From: Candidatus Rokuibacteriota bacterium
GTDB lineage: Bacteria > Methylomirabilota > Methylomirabilia > Rokubacteriales > CSP1-6
Assembly: GCA_016179965.1 (NCBI GenBank)
Contig: JACPCF010000025.1
Span: 1-63,354 of the forward strand
Length of the DNA: 63,354 bases
Direction: 5' to 3'
In this document: piece after piece, positions 41,621 through 52,853 of the stretch
How the letters are laid out: each line of letters begins with the position of its first letter
Numbering within the stretch: the stretch's first letter is position 1
Program-made: the position numbers and the translations under genes
The notes under the pieces: generated by a model
Database searches by the model: none
What the model was told of the DNA's origin: nothing
What the model saw: only the letters and a program-made list of their open reading frames with translations

Positions 41621-43751
41621 TGCCCGCCGGGAGCCGAGCGCGCGCGATCCGCTGACCTTCCTCTTCGGCGTTCACAACCACCAGCCGACGGCTAACTTCG
41701 ACTGGGTGATCCGCGAGGCCACGGATCACGCCTACCACCCCTTCCTGGCCCTCCTCCAGCAGTTCCCGGAGCTGCCCGCTACGGTTCACACATCGGGCGG
41801 GCTCCTCATGTGGCTGAAGGAACAGGCGCCCCGCACGTTCGACCTGCTGGGGACGCTGGCGGCAAGGGGGCAGGTCGAGCTACTGACCGGCGGCTTCTAC
41901 GAGCCGATCCTCCCCATCCTGCCCGACTGGGACAAGGTGGGCCAGATCGGCGAGCTCACTGACTTCATCCGCCGTCACTTCGGGGTGACCCCGCGGGGGA
42001 TGTGGCTGGCCGAGCGGGTCTGGGAGCCCCACCTGCCGAAGGCGCTCCGGGAGGCGCGAGTCGAGTACGTCCTGGTGGACGACAGCCACTTCGGCCTGGC
42101 CGGGCTGAACCCCGCCGACTTGGGCGGCTACTATCTGACCGAAGAGCAGGGCGCGACCCTGGCGGTGTTTCCGATCAGTCAGCGCTTGCGGTATCTGGTC
42201 CCCTTCGCCGAGCCCGAGGACACCCTCGCCTACCTCGCCGAGAGGCGGGAGACGGCGGGCAGCCTGACGCTGGTGGACGACGGGGAGAAGTTCGGGGTCT
42301 GGCCGGGGACGCACCGGCTCTGTCACGAAGCGGGCTGGCTCCGGCGCTTCTTCGAGGCGGTGGTCGGCGCCTCGTGGCTGCGTGCCTCCACGCCCTCCCG
42401 ATACCTCGACAGCCACCCCCCACGCGGCAGCATCTACCTCCCCACCGCGGCCTACCGGGAGATGGGGGAGTGGGCGCTGCCGGCCGACGCCGCCCGCGAG
42501 CTCGAGGAGGCCAAGCACCGCATCCAGGCGCTCCCCGACGGGGAACGGCTCGTCACGCTCCTCCGCGGCGGGTTCTGGCGGAACTTCCTCGTCAAGTATC
42601 CGGAGGTCAACGACCTCTACTGGACCATGCTGCGGCTTTCCCGCGCCCTCCACGACTGCCTGGCCCAGCGCCCCGCTGATCCGAGGCTTCGCGAAGCCCG
42701 GAGGCATCTCTGGCGCGGCCAGGGCAACGACACCTACTGGCACGGAGTGTTCGGCGGATGCTACCTCCCTCATCTCCGCCGGGGCGCGCGGCAGGCCCTC
42801 CTCGCGGCCGAGCGGCTGCTGGCCGAGGCCACGAAGGCTCCACCCATGGCCTGGAGCCGCGGGGACCTCAACGGCGACGGGCGCGCCGAGCTGCGCGTCC
42901 GGACCCGGACGCTGGCGCTAACGCTCCACCCGTCGGCGGGGGGAAGCGTCACCGAGCTGGCGTCTCTCGCCAAGCCGCTGGATCTGGCTGACGTGCTGAC
43001 CCGCCGGCCGGAGGCCTACCATGCGCGGGTCAAGGCCGCTCCCGCTCAGGGGAGCGAGAATGGCGCGAGGACGATCCACGAGCGGCTGGAGGTCAAGGAG
43101 GCCGGCCTCGCCGAGTTGCTGGTGTATGACCGCTTCAGGCGCGCGTCCCTCCTGGATGGGCTCTTCCCGGAATCGGGGGAGCTCGATCCGCTCCACCCCT
43201 GGGACTTGGCAGACGTGGTTCTCGGGGACCAGCCGATGGAGCACCGAATTCGCCGTCGGCCCGGTCAGCTCGCCATACTCTTTTCGAGAGCAAATCCCGG
43301 AGGATGGCCTCTCCTCATTGAGAAAACGGTGACAGCCCGGGAGAAGGCCTCCGAGGTGAGCGTGAGCTACCACCTCCGCTGGAAGGGGAGCCGCCGACTC
43401 AGGGCGCGCTGGGCGGTGCAGTGGAACCTCGCCCTGACGGGGGGCGACCTCCCGGAACGGTACTACGACCTCCCCGGTCGGCCGAGCCTCCGCAGCCGAG
43501 GCGCCGCGGCTGACCGGGTCGGCGTGGAGCTCGTGGATGAATGGGTGGCGCTCGCCGCCGCCGTCCGCTGGGAGCGGCCCGCCGCCGTCGGGTGGGCGCC
43601 CGTGGAAACGGTCTCGCTCTCCGAAGCGGGCCTGGAGCGGATCTTCCAGGGCGCGTCGCTGCTCCTGGTCTGGCCTCTGGCCCTGGAGCCGGGCGAAGAC
43701 TGGGTGGAGCGCGTGCGCCTCACGATCAGGGATCGAGCCAATTCTCCTTGA
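41613..43751 (+). CDS. Glycoside hydrolase family 57 (alpha-amylase / 4-alpha-glucanotransferase-like)
   Basis: FLFGVHNHQPTANFDWV; LLTGGFYEPILPILP; GMWLAERVWEPHLPKAL; YVLVDDSHF; C-terminal DUF1926-like beta region. Confidence 0.9.
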   Translation: MSDARREPSARDPLTFLFGVHNHQPTANFDWVIREATDHAYHPFLALLQQFPELPATVHTSGGLLMWLKEQAPRTFDLLGTLAARGQVELLTGGFYEPILPILPDWDKVGQIGELTDFIRRHFGVTPRGMWLAERVWEPHLPKALREARVEYVLVDDSHFGLAGLNPADLGGYYLTEEQGATLAVFPISQRLRYLVPFAEPEDTLAYLAERRETAGSLTLVDDGEKFGVWPGTHRLCHEAGWLRRFFEAVVGASWLRASTPSRYLDSHPPRGSIYLPTAAYREMGEWALPADAARELEEAKHRIQALPDGERLVTLLRGGFWRNFLVKYPEVNDLYWTMLRLSRALHDCLAQRPADPRLREARRHLWRGQGNDTYWHGVFGGCYLPHLRRGARQALLAAERLLAEATKAPPMAWSRGDLNGDGRAELRVRTRTLALTLHPSAGGSVTELASLAKPLDLADVLTRRPEAYHARVKAAPAQGSENGARTIHERLEVKEAGLAELLVYDRFRRASLLDGLFPESGELDPLHPWDLADVVLGDQPMEHRIRRRPGQLAILFSRANPGGWPLLIEKTVTAREKASEVSVSYHLRWKGSRRLRARWAVQWNLALTGGDLPERYYDLPGRPSLRSRGAAADRVGVELVDEWVALAAAVRWERPAAVGWAPVETVSLSEAGLERIFQGASLLLVWPLALEPGEDWVERVRLTIRDRANSP

Positions 43752-43820
43752 GGCCGTTCCGGCGATGTGCTAACGTACCGTTCTTAGAGCCAAAGGAAAC
43801 TTTCGAGCGGGAGGAGTGAC

Positions 43821-44966
43821 ATGGTGCAGGCCGAACACCTCTTCACCTCGGAGTCGGTGACGGAGGGACACCCGGACAAGATCGCCGACCAGATCTCCGA
43901 CGCCGTGCTCGACGCGATCATCGCGCAGGACCCCGTCGGCCGCGTCGCGTGCGAATGCCTCCTCACCACCGGCCTCGTGGTCGTCGCGGGCGAAATCACG
44001 ACCTCCTGCTACGTGGACATCCCGCGGATCGCCCGCGAGACGATCAAGGAGGTGGGCTACACCCGCGCCAAGTACGGGTTCGACTACGAGACCTGCGGCG
44101 TCATCACGGCCATCGACGAGCAGTCGGCGGACATCGCCATGGGTGTGGACGCGCTGGGCGCGGGGGACCAGGGGCTCATGTTCGGCTACGCGTGCCGGGA
44201 GACGCCGGAGCTGATGCCGCTCCCGATCATGCTCGCCCACCGCCTCGTCCGCCGGCTCACGGAGGTGCGGCGCACGGGCGTCCTGGAGTACCTGCGGCCG
44301 GATGGCAAGAGCCAGGTCACGGTCCGGTACGTGGACGGCAAGCCGCGCTCGGTGGAGACGGTGGTCGTCTCGGCCCAGCACAGCCCCGACGTCACCCTCC
44401 AGCAGATCCGCGAGGACATCATCCAGCACGTCATCCAGCCCGCGATCCCGCCCGACCTCCTGGACCCCAAGCGCTGCGTCTTCCACATCAACCCCACGGG
44501 GCGGTTTGTAAGGGGTGGACCCATGGGGGATACAGGACTCACCGGCCGGAAGATCATCGTGGACACCTACGGCGGCTCGTGCCCTCACGGCGGCGGCGCG
44601 TTCTCGGGGAAGGACCCCACCAAGGTGGACCGGTCCGCGTGCTACATGGCCCGGCACATCGCGAAGAATATCGTCGCCGCGGAGCTCGCGGAGCGGGTCC
44701 AGGTCCAGGTGGCGTATGCCATCGGCGTCGCCGATCCGGTCTCGATCATGGTGGACACGTTCGAGACGGGCAAGGTCCCCCACGGGAAGCTCCAGGACAT
44801 GATCCGGCGGCACTTCGACCTGACCCCCGCGGGCATCATCAAGTATTTGAACCTTCGCCGGCCGATCTTCAAGAAGACGGCAGCGTACGGGCACTTTGGC
44901 CGGAACGAGCCCGAGTTCACCTGGGAGCGCACCGACCGCGTCAAAGACCTCCGGGACGACGCCTAA
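43821..44966 (+). CDS. metK: S-adenosylmethionine synthetase
   Basis: [71 protein letters not shown]. Confidence 0.97.
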   Translation: MVQAEHLFTSESVTEGHPDKIADQISDAVLDAIIAQDPVGRVACECLLTTGLVVVAGEITTSCYVDIPRIARETIKEVGYTRAKYGFDYETCGVITAIDEQSADIAMGVDALGAGDQGLMFGYACRETPELMPLPIMLAHRLVRRLTEVRRTGVLEYLRPDGKSQVTVRYVDGKPRSVETVVVSAQHSPDVTLQQIREDIIQHVIQPAIPPDLLDPKRCVFHINPTGRFVRGGPMGDTGLTGRKIIVDTYGGSCPHGGGAFSGKDPTKVDRSACYMARHIAKNIVAAELAERVQVQVAYAIGVADPVSIMVDTFETGKVPHGKLQDMIRRHFDLTPAGIIKYLNLRRPIFKKTAAYGHFGRNEPEFTWERTDRVKDLRDDA

Positions 44967-44970
44967 CTCT

Positions 44971-45060
44971 AACTCGGAGGGGGGCTTTGCCCCCCTTCCG
45001 ACGCCCCTCGGCGAAGCCGCCCCCTCGCTTCGCTCGGGGCTTCGGGGGCTGCCTCCCCCC
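44971..45060. repeat. GC-rich palindromic element after metK (copy A)
   Basis: aactcggaggggggctttgccccccttccgacgcc...; similar in reverse complement to 49191-49257. Confidence 0.6.
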
Positions 45061-45071
45061 AGGGGCAATAG

Positions 45072-46388
<1,317 letters not shown>

Positions 46389-46441
46389 TCCCGGGCGGAC
46401 GGCTCCGCCGGGGCACGACCCCCCTGTCCTAAGGAGGCGCG

Positions 46442-49162
46442 ATGGCCAACCGACGTCCCCGACCCATCCTCTGGCTCCTGCTGATCGTCATCGTCCTGGC
46501 CCTGGTGGGCCAGGCCGTGCCTCTGTACACGGACTGGCTCTGGTTCCAGGAGGTGGGATACGTCGGGGTCTTCGTCACCATCCTCACCCTGCGGGGCTGG
46601 CTCTTCCTCGGGGTGGGCCTCGGGACCTTCCTCTTCCTCTCCCTGAACCTGACCTTCGCCGCGCGGACGGCGCGGCCGGACGTGCTCTGGGAGCTCGAGG
46701 ATCAGCTAGGCCTCCCCAGCCGCGTCGTGCTCGAGCCGCTCATCCGGCGCCTCCTGCTCCCGGTCCTGGCGGTCATCTCCTTTTTCTCGGGGGTCTCGGC
46801 GAGCGGCAGCTGGGAGACGGTACTGGAGTATTTCAACCGCACGCCCTTCGACACCACCGACCCGCTCTTCAGCCGCGATCTGTCCTTTTACGTGTTCACG
46901 CTCCCGTTCTGGCGGCTCCTGTACGGATGGGCGATGCTGCTCCTCGTCGCCACCATCGGGCTGAGCCTCGCGCTCTACGTCCTCCAGCGGAGCCTGGTGC
47001 TGACCGCCCGGGGGCCGCGCCTAGCCGCGGGGGCCCGGGCACACCTGCTCGCCCTGGGGGCGGCGTTCCTCGGGCTCAAGGCCTGGGGGTTCTGGCTCGA
47101 TCGCTTTGACCTCCTGTACTCCTCCCGGGGGGTGGTGTTCGGCGCCTCCTACACGGACGTGAACGCCTCGCTGCCGGTCCTCGGGATCCTGGTGGTGCTG
47201 GCGCTTCTCTGCGCCGCGGCCTGTCTCTTTCAGGTCTGGCGCCCGGGCTGGCGGTTCCTCGTCGCGGGCCTGGTCGTGCTGGGGGCCGTGTGGGTCGGCG
47301 GCCTCGGTCTCTACCCGGCGTTCCTCCAGCGCTTCCGGGTGACTCCCAACGAGCTGGTCGCGGAGCGGCCCTACATCGTCCACAATATCCGGATGACCCG
47401 GAAGGCCTACGGCCTGGACCGGATCGAGGAGAAGGACTTTCCCGCGGAGGAGAACCTGACCGCCGCCGCGCTGGAGCGGAACAACCCCACGATCAAGAAC
47501 ATCCGGCTCTGGGACCACCGTCCCCTCCTGACCACTTTCGGGCAGCTCCAGGAGATCCGGACCTACTACAAGTTCACGGACGTGGACAACGACCGCTACC
47601 TCATCGACGGCGAGTACCGGCAGATCATGCTCTCCCCCCGCGAGCTCTCCTACCGGCACCTGCCGAGCCGGATCTGGATCAACGAGCGCCTGACCTACAC
47701 CCACGGCTATGGGGTGATCGTCGGGCCGGTGAACCGGATCAGCCCCGAGGGGTTGCCGGAGTTCTTCGTCAAGGACATCCCGCCGGTCTCCTCGGGGTTC
47801 CTCAAGGTCACCCGGCCCGAGATCTACTACGGGGAGATCTCCAACGACTACGTCTTCGTCCGCACCAAATCCCAGGAGCTGGACTACCCGGCGGGGGACC
47901 AGAACGTCTACACGCGCTACGCGGGGCGGGGCGGGATCCCCGTCGGGTCGTTCCTGACCAAGCTGGCCGTCGCCATCCGCTTCGGCGAGATCAAGATCGT
48001 GCTCTCCGACGACCTGACCGGCGAGAGCCGGATCATGATCCACCGGGAGGTCGCCAAGCGGGTGCGTCAGATCGCGCCATTCCTCCGCTTCGACCGGGAT
48101 CCGTATCTCGTCGTCACCGACGACGGCCGGCTCGTCTGGATGATCGACGGATACACGGCGAGCGACCGGTATCCCTACTCCCAGCCCGTGCGCGACCTCG
48201 GCAACTACATCCGCAACTCGGTGAAGGCCACGGTGGACGCCTACCACGGGACGGTGACGTTCTACCTCGCCGACCCGACCGACCCGGTGATCCGCACCTA
48301 CGCCCGGGCCTTCCCGGGGCTCTTCAAGCCCCTCGGCGAGATGCCCGCGGATCTCCAGCGCCACATCCGCTATCCGGAGGACCTCTTCTCGATCCAGGCG
48401 AAGATGTACGCCACGTATCACATGGAAGAACCCCAGGTGTTCTACAACAAGGAGGACCTCTGGGCGATCCCGCGGCGGACGGTGGAGGGGCGGGACCGGG
48501 AGATGGAGCCGTACTACACGATCATGCGTCTGCCCGGGGAGAAGAAGGAGGAGTTCATCCTCCTCACCCTCTTCAACCCGAGCCGCCGGGACAACATGAT
48601 CGCCTGGCTGGCGGCGCGCACGGACCCGCCGAACTACGGACGCCTCATCGTCTACAACTTCCCCAAGGCCAAGCTCGTCTACGGGCCGCGGCAGATCGAC
48701 GCGCGGATCGACCAGGATCCGACCATCTCCCAGCAGCTCTCGCTCTGGAATCAGCGGGGCTCCACGACGATTCGGGGCTCGCTCCTGGCGATCCCCCTCG
48801 ATCAGTCCCTGATCTACGTCCAGCCCCTCTACCTGGCGGCTTCCGAGCAGGGCGCGTTGCCCGAACTCCGGCGCGTGTTCGTCTCCTACGGTAACCAGAT
48901 CGCCATGGAGCCGACGCTCGAGCAGTCGCTCCAGCGGATCTTCGGCGGGCGCGCCCGGATCGGGGACGCCGTCGGGCGACCCGCCGCGGGCGTCGCGCCC
49001 GGGCCTCCGGGCGATGCCGGCCTTCAGGGCCTGGTCCGGCGGGCGTGGGAGGCCTGGAGCCGGGCGCAGGACGCCCTCCGGCGAGGCGACTGGTCCGGCT
49101 ACGGCGAGGAGCAGCGCCGCCTCGAGCAGACGCTCCGCGAACTCCGCGACCGCTCCCGCTAG
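46442..49162 (+). CDS. UPF0182 family membrane protein
   Basis: Multi-TM N-terminus; ERPYIVHNIRMTRKAYGLDRIEEKDFPAEENLT; YTHGYGVIVGPVNRISPEGLPEFFVKDIPP. Confidence 0.93.
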   Translation: MANRRPRPILWLLLIVIVLALVGQAVPLYTDWLWFQEVGYVGVFVTILTLRGWLFLGVGLGTFLFLSLNLTFAARTARPDVLWELEDQLGLPSRVVLEPLIRRLLLPVLAVISFFSGVSASGSWETVLEYFNRTPFDTTDPLFSRDLSFYVFTLPFWRLLYGWAMLLLVATIGLSLALYVLQRSLVLTARGPRLAAGARAHLLALGAAFLGLKAWGFWLDRFDLLYSSRGVVFGASYTDVNASLPVLGILVVLALLCAAACLFQVWRPGWRFLVAGLVVLGAVWVGGLGLYPAFLQRFRVTPNELVAERPYIVHNIRMTRKAYGLDRIEEKDFPAEENLTAAALERNNPTIKNIRLWDHRPLLTTFGQLQEIRTYYKFTDVDNDRYLIDGEYRQIMLSPRELSYRHLPSRIWINERLTYTHGYGVIVGPVNRISPEGLPEFFVKDIPPVSSGFLKVTRPEIYYGEISNDYVFVRTKSQELDYPAGDQNVYTRYAGRGGIPVGSFLTKLAVAIRFGEIKIVLSDDLTGESRIMIHREVAKRVRQIAPFLRFDRDPYLVVTDDGRLVWMIDGYTASDRYPYSQPVRDLGNYIRNSVKATVDAYHGTVTFYLADPTDPVIRTYARAFPGLFKPLGEMPADLQRHIRYPEDLFSIQAKMYATYHMEEPQVFYNKEDLWAIPRRTVEGRDREMEPYYTIMRLPGEKKEEFILLTLFNPSRRDNMIAWLAARTDPPNYGRLIVYNFPKAKLVYGPRQIDARIDQDPTISQQLSLWNQRGSTTIRGSLLAIPLDQSLIYVQPLYLAASEQGALPELRRVFVSYGNQIAMEPTLEQSLQRIFGGRARIGDAVGRPAAGVAPGPPGDAGLQGLVRRAWEAWSRAQDALRRGDWSGYGEEQRRLEQTLRELRDRSR

Positions 49163-49190
49163 ACCACGCGCGTTTGATCGACCGCTCCGA

Positions 49191-49257
49191 GCGCGGGCTT
49201 GGCCCGCGCAATCCCGGGGGGAGGCATCGGAAGGGGGGCGGAGCCCCCCTCCGAGTT
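49191..49257. repeat. GC-rich palindromic element (copy B) between convergent genes
   Basis: GCGCGGGC-TTG-GCCCGCGC hairpin followed by gaggcatcggaaggggggcggagcccccctccgag; inverted relative of copy A. Confidence 0.6.
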
Positions 49258-49258
49258 T

Positions 49259-51565
49259 CTACGTTCGGGCGCGCAGGAAGAGCGAGACGCCGAGCCCCGC
49301 GAACACGATGTTGGGGGTCCAGGCGGCCAGGAGCGGCGGCAGGAGATCCGCCTTGGCGAACGAGAGCGCCAGCGAGCTCACCAGCCAGTATCCCATCGAG
49401 ATCGCGATCGCCAGGGCGATGCCGATGACGCGGCCGCCCCGCGGCCACTGGAGCGCGAAGGGAATCGCCACCAGCACCATGATCACGTGGATCAGCGGGA
49501 AGGAGAGCTTCGAGTAGAGCTGGACGAGGTACTTGCCGACCTGGTGGCCGCTCTCCTGCAACTTGATCAGGTAGGCCCGGAGCTCGCGAAAGCTCATCGT
49601 CTCCGGGGGCTGCTGGGTCCGCGTGAAGTCCTCGAGCGATTCCGGGAGCTCGAGCGAGCTCAGCGTAAACGGCACGGCCTCGACGCTGGTGTCGCTCCCA
49701 AATTCCCGGAAAAAGCCGCGTTCGAATTCCCAGCCATTCGCGGTCCAGTGAGCCCGTCCCGCGTCCAGCCGGTTGAGCAGCCGGTAATTCCGGTCGATCT
49801 CGAGCACCGTCACCCCGTCCATCTGCTGGCCGACGGGATCCACCAACTCCAGCCGGAAGAAGCGCGAATCCGAGCTCCGGTACCAGATCTGGGTCCGTCG
49901 CTGGAGGTGGCGCGGGAGCTCGCCCCGGATCTTGATCCGGTCCACCTCTTCCCCCTTCGCGTTCAGCACGGGAAGCACCGTCTCCTGGAATGCCACCGAG
50001 GCCAGGCTGACCGCGAAGGCGAGCAGCAGGATCGGCAGGCTCACGCGGTAGAGGCTGACGCCGGCCGCTTTGAGCGCCGTGAGCTCGTGCTGGCGGCTCA
50101 GGGCCAGAAAGAGGAAAATCGTGGAGACCAGGACGATCACCGGGAAGCCCTCGTAGAGCCCTGCCGGGAGCCGATAGACGAAGTGCTCCAGGATGTAGAG
50201 GAGAGGCGGCTTGACGCGGAGATACCGGTCCAGGGTCTGGAAGAGGTCCACGACGACGAAGAGCGCCGCCCCGACGCTGACGCCGAACCCCACGTACATG
50301 AGGAACTGGCGGACCAGGTAGCGATCCAAGAGGTGACTCGAATCCCGCGGTCCCCGCAGGCGTGGAGGTCGCCGCCGGGAGATCGGGCGGCCCCGGGCCG
50401 GCGCCCGCGCCGCGAGCCGGTCCCGGAACCGGAGCACGGCGTTCACCCACGCCGGCGGCAGGTCCGTGGTGCTGAAGCGCAGCAACCCCAGCCCGACGAG
50501 GCCGAACACCACCGTCGGGGTCCAGACCGCCACCGCCGGCGCCAGGCGGCGGCTCAGCGCGACGCCCTCGAGGGAGTTCAGCGTGAGGTAGTAGCCGACC
50601 AGGATGCCCAGGCTCCCCACCAGCGCCACGCCCCACCCGCCCCGGTGCGCCCGGATGCCCAGGGGGAAGCCGACCATGACGAAGATGAGGGCGGCGACGG
50701 GGAAGGCAAAGCGCTTGTGGAACTCCAGGAAGTACGGCGTGGTGATCTGCCCTTCACGGTCGAGGTAGCGCGCGGTTCGGAGCAGCTCGAACAGGGGCAG
50801 GTTCTTCTCGGGCTTGTCCAGCCGCGGGGCGCTCTTGAACGGGGTCTCGACGGAGAGGTTCATGTCGTACAGCCCGAAGGTCGTGTAGCGGTAGCGGGAT
50901 GAGGTGTCGGTGTCCGACTCGTGGATCGCCCCGTCGATGAGCCGGAGGGTGATGCGCTGGTTCTCCTCGTCGGTGAAGAGCCGCCCCTGGCGGGCCGTGA
51001 CGATCCGCGAGAGCTTCGGGTCCCGCTCGTCGGCCACGAGGAGCCCGCGGAGCCCCACCTGGGAGGCCGAGACCTCCTCCACGTAAATCACGAACTGGCC
51101 GAAGGCGGTGTTGAACACCCGCTCCTTGATCCCCGTCGAGGCCCGGCTCTGGAGAATCTTGAAGAGCTGTCGCTGGAACGCCCTGTTCGACGCCGGATTC
51201 AGGGCCAGGGTCAGGACGGCGGTGAGGGTCGTCACGGCCATGGCCGCGACCAGGAACGGCACGAAGAGGCGCAGCGGGCTCACGCCCGAGGCCTTCAGCG
51301 CCACGACCTCCAGATCCGAGGCCAGGCGGCCGGCGGCCAACAGGACCGCCACCAGGAGGGCCATGGGCAGGGTGTGGGCCAGGAACGACGGCAGCATGTA
51401 CACCAGGAGCTGGAGCACGAGGTGGAAGGGCACGCCCTTCGTGACCACCAGATCCGTGAGGCTGTAGATCCGGTCGATCGTGAGGAAGAAGGTGAAGAGC
51501 CCCACCCCGACGAGGAAGGGGTAGAGGAGCTCCTGAAAGACGTAGCGATCCAGCAGCCGGGTCAC
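49259..51565 (-). CDS. LptF-LptG fusion (two YjgP/YjgQ permease units in one ORF, ~768 aa)
   Basis: N-half VTRLLDRYVFQELLYPFLVGVGLFTFFLTIDRIYSL...; second half begins HLLDRYLVRQFLMYVGFGVSVGAALFVVVDLFQTLDRYL...; no stop between the two repeats. Confidence 0.88.
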   Translation of the reverse strand: MTRLLDRYVFQELLYPFLVGVGLFTFFLTIDRIYSLTDLVVTKGVPFHLVLQLLVYMLPSFLAHTLPMALLVAVLLAAGRLASDLEVVALKASGVSPLRLFVPFLVAAMAVTTLTAVLTLALNPASNRAFQRQLFKILQSRASTGIKERVFNTAFGQFVIYVEEVSASQVGLRGLLVADERDPKLSRIVTARQGRLFTDEENQRITLRLIDGAIHESDTDTSSRYRYTTFGLYDMNLSVETPFKSAPRLDKPEKNLPLFELLRTARYLDREGQITTPYFLEFHKRFAFPVAALIFVMVGFPLGIRAHRGGWGVALVGSLGILVGYYLTLNSLEGVALSRRLAPAVAVWTPTVVFGLVGLGLLRFSTTDLPPAWVNAVLRFRDRLAARAPARGRPISRRRPPRLRGPRDSSHLLDRYLVRQFLMYVGFGVSVGAALFVVVDLFQTLDRYLRVKPPLLYILEHFVYRLPAGLYEGFPVIVLVSTIFLFLALSRQHELTALKAAGVSLYRVSLPILLLAFAVSLASVAFQETVLPVLNAKGEEVDRIKIRGELPRHLQRRTQIWYRSSDSRFFRLELVDPVGQQMDGVTVLEIDRNYRLLNRLDAGRAHWTANGWEFERGFFREFGSDTSVEAVPFTLSSLELPESLEDFTRTQQPPETMSFRELRAYLIKLQESGHQVGKYLVQLYSKLSFPLIHVIMVLVAIPFALQWPRGGRVIGIALAIAISMGYWLVSSLALSFAKADLLPPLLAAWTPNIVFAGLGVSLFLRART

Positions 51566-51611
51566 CGCGGGCCTCCGCGTTCTGTTGTACCATATCCCCG
51601 TGAAGCGCCGG

Positions 51612-52658
51612 ATGGTCTTTGGACTCCTCGTCGCGTGGCTCGCCCTGGGGACCTCGGCGGCCGGGACCGAGCGCGATGTCCCGTCCGGCAGGCTGGAGCG
51701 CTTTCGCGCCATCGCGGCCGCCGGGCTGGGGGCGCTGGAGCTCTCGGGACACGAGCCCGCCCCCGAGAGCATCGGGGAGATCTACGCCCTCCTCGACGCC
51801 GAGATTGTGGACAACCTCGCGAGTGGCAGCCTCTTCGCCTCGGAGGGATTTCTCCAGGAGCGGCTCGACGCCTTCAACGAGGCCTGGGGCGGAACGGCGT
51901 TCCGGGTGCTGGCGCTCCGGCCGAGCGGCCTCACCGTCGGCGCGTTTCAGCTCTCGCCGGGCGGATGGGGGAACAGCGTCCGCGTCTACGGACGGAGCGG
52001 GTCCGGGGCCGCGCTGATCCGCGCGATCCAGCGGGAGGGAGTGCCGGTCCTCCACGAAATGCCCTCGACCCGGGGGGGAGATCCCCAATTCCTCGTCGCC
52101 TGGGTCGGCCCCCAGTCGAGCCGTGGCAGCACCGGTCTTCGCCTGGAACTCTGGCGGAGGCAGGGAACGTCCATCAGCCTGGCCTGGTCCACCGACGCGG
52201 TGACAGAGGGAGGCCTGCTGGTCGGCCGCTTCTCCCTGGGCGCGCAGCAGGCCTCGTTCCGCTACGAGGTGAGATACCCGGGCTGGAAGCCCGGCTGCGA
52301 GGGCCAGACCGAGCACGAAGACCTGTACCGCTACGACCCCGGCGCGGAGACGTTCGTCCTGGCCCGGCGGCAGGTCGTGAACGGCTGGCATCGGGAGTTT
52401 CACGCCTTCCTCGCCAGCTTTCTGTCGGCCCTGAGCGCGCGGAACGAGCGGGCGCTGGCGGGGCTGGTGCCGCCCATCCTCCGCCCGAGGCTCCCCGCGC
52501 GCTTGGAGGCGGACCTCGCCTGCGATGAGGCGGTGGGAACGCCGCCCACCTCCGTCGCCGTGGCCGCCGTATCGCCGGACGACCGTCGTCCCTGGAGCCT
52601 GGTGTTCCGCCGGGCGGCGGGGGGGTGGCGCCTCGCCGCGGCGGCTCCCGCCGAGTGA
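51612..52658 (+). CDS. Hypothetical secreted protein
   Basis: Signal peptide-like MVFGLLVAWLALGTSAAGTE; no recognised domain; divergent from lptFG (upstream starts at 51585/51600 possible). Confidence 0.6.
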   Translation: MVFGLLVAWLALGTSAAGTERDVPSGRLERFRAIAAAGLGALELSGHEPAPESIGEIYALLDAEIVDNLASGSLFASEGFLQERLDAFNEAWGGTAFRVLALRPSGLTVGAFQLSPGGWGNSVRVYGRSGSGAALIRAIQREGVPVLHEMPSTRGGDPQFLVAWVGPQSSRGSTGLRLELWRRQGTSISLAWSTDAVTEGGLLVGRFSLGAQQASFRYEVRYPGWKPGCEGQTEHEDLYRYDPGAETFVLARRQVVNGWHREFHAFLASFLSALSARNERALAGLVPPILRPRLPARLEADLACDEAVGTPPTSVAVAAVSPDDRRPWSLVFRRAAGGWRLAAAAPAE

Positions 52659-52715
52659 CGACCCGCGCCACCCTGGCCCGCCTCGTGCGTGAACACGCGT
52701 TCCGCGTCGTGCGCA

Positions 52716-52806
52716 CCCCCTCACCTCTTCTCCTCTCCCCACTGGGGAGAGGTAGGGTGAGGGGGGAGAGGATGAAGGTGAGGGGATCATGAGTGGGGTG
52801 AGGGGG
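52716..52806. repeat. Palindromic dispersed-type repeat (ccctcacctc...ctctcccc-actg-gggagaggtagggtgaggg)
   Basis: Imperfect long inverted repeat plus additional aggtgagggg / gggtgaggggg units, intergenic upstream of valS. Confidence 0.65.
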
Positions 52807-52853
52807 CCGTGCGAGCTCACGAATAACCCGGGCTAGCGGTAGAATAGAGAGCA

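Noticed and set aside
43752-43820. SAM riboswitch upstream of metK
   Set aside because: The 69-nt spacer is short and I could not identify conserved SAM-riboswitch motifs.
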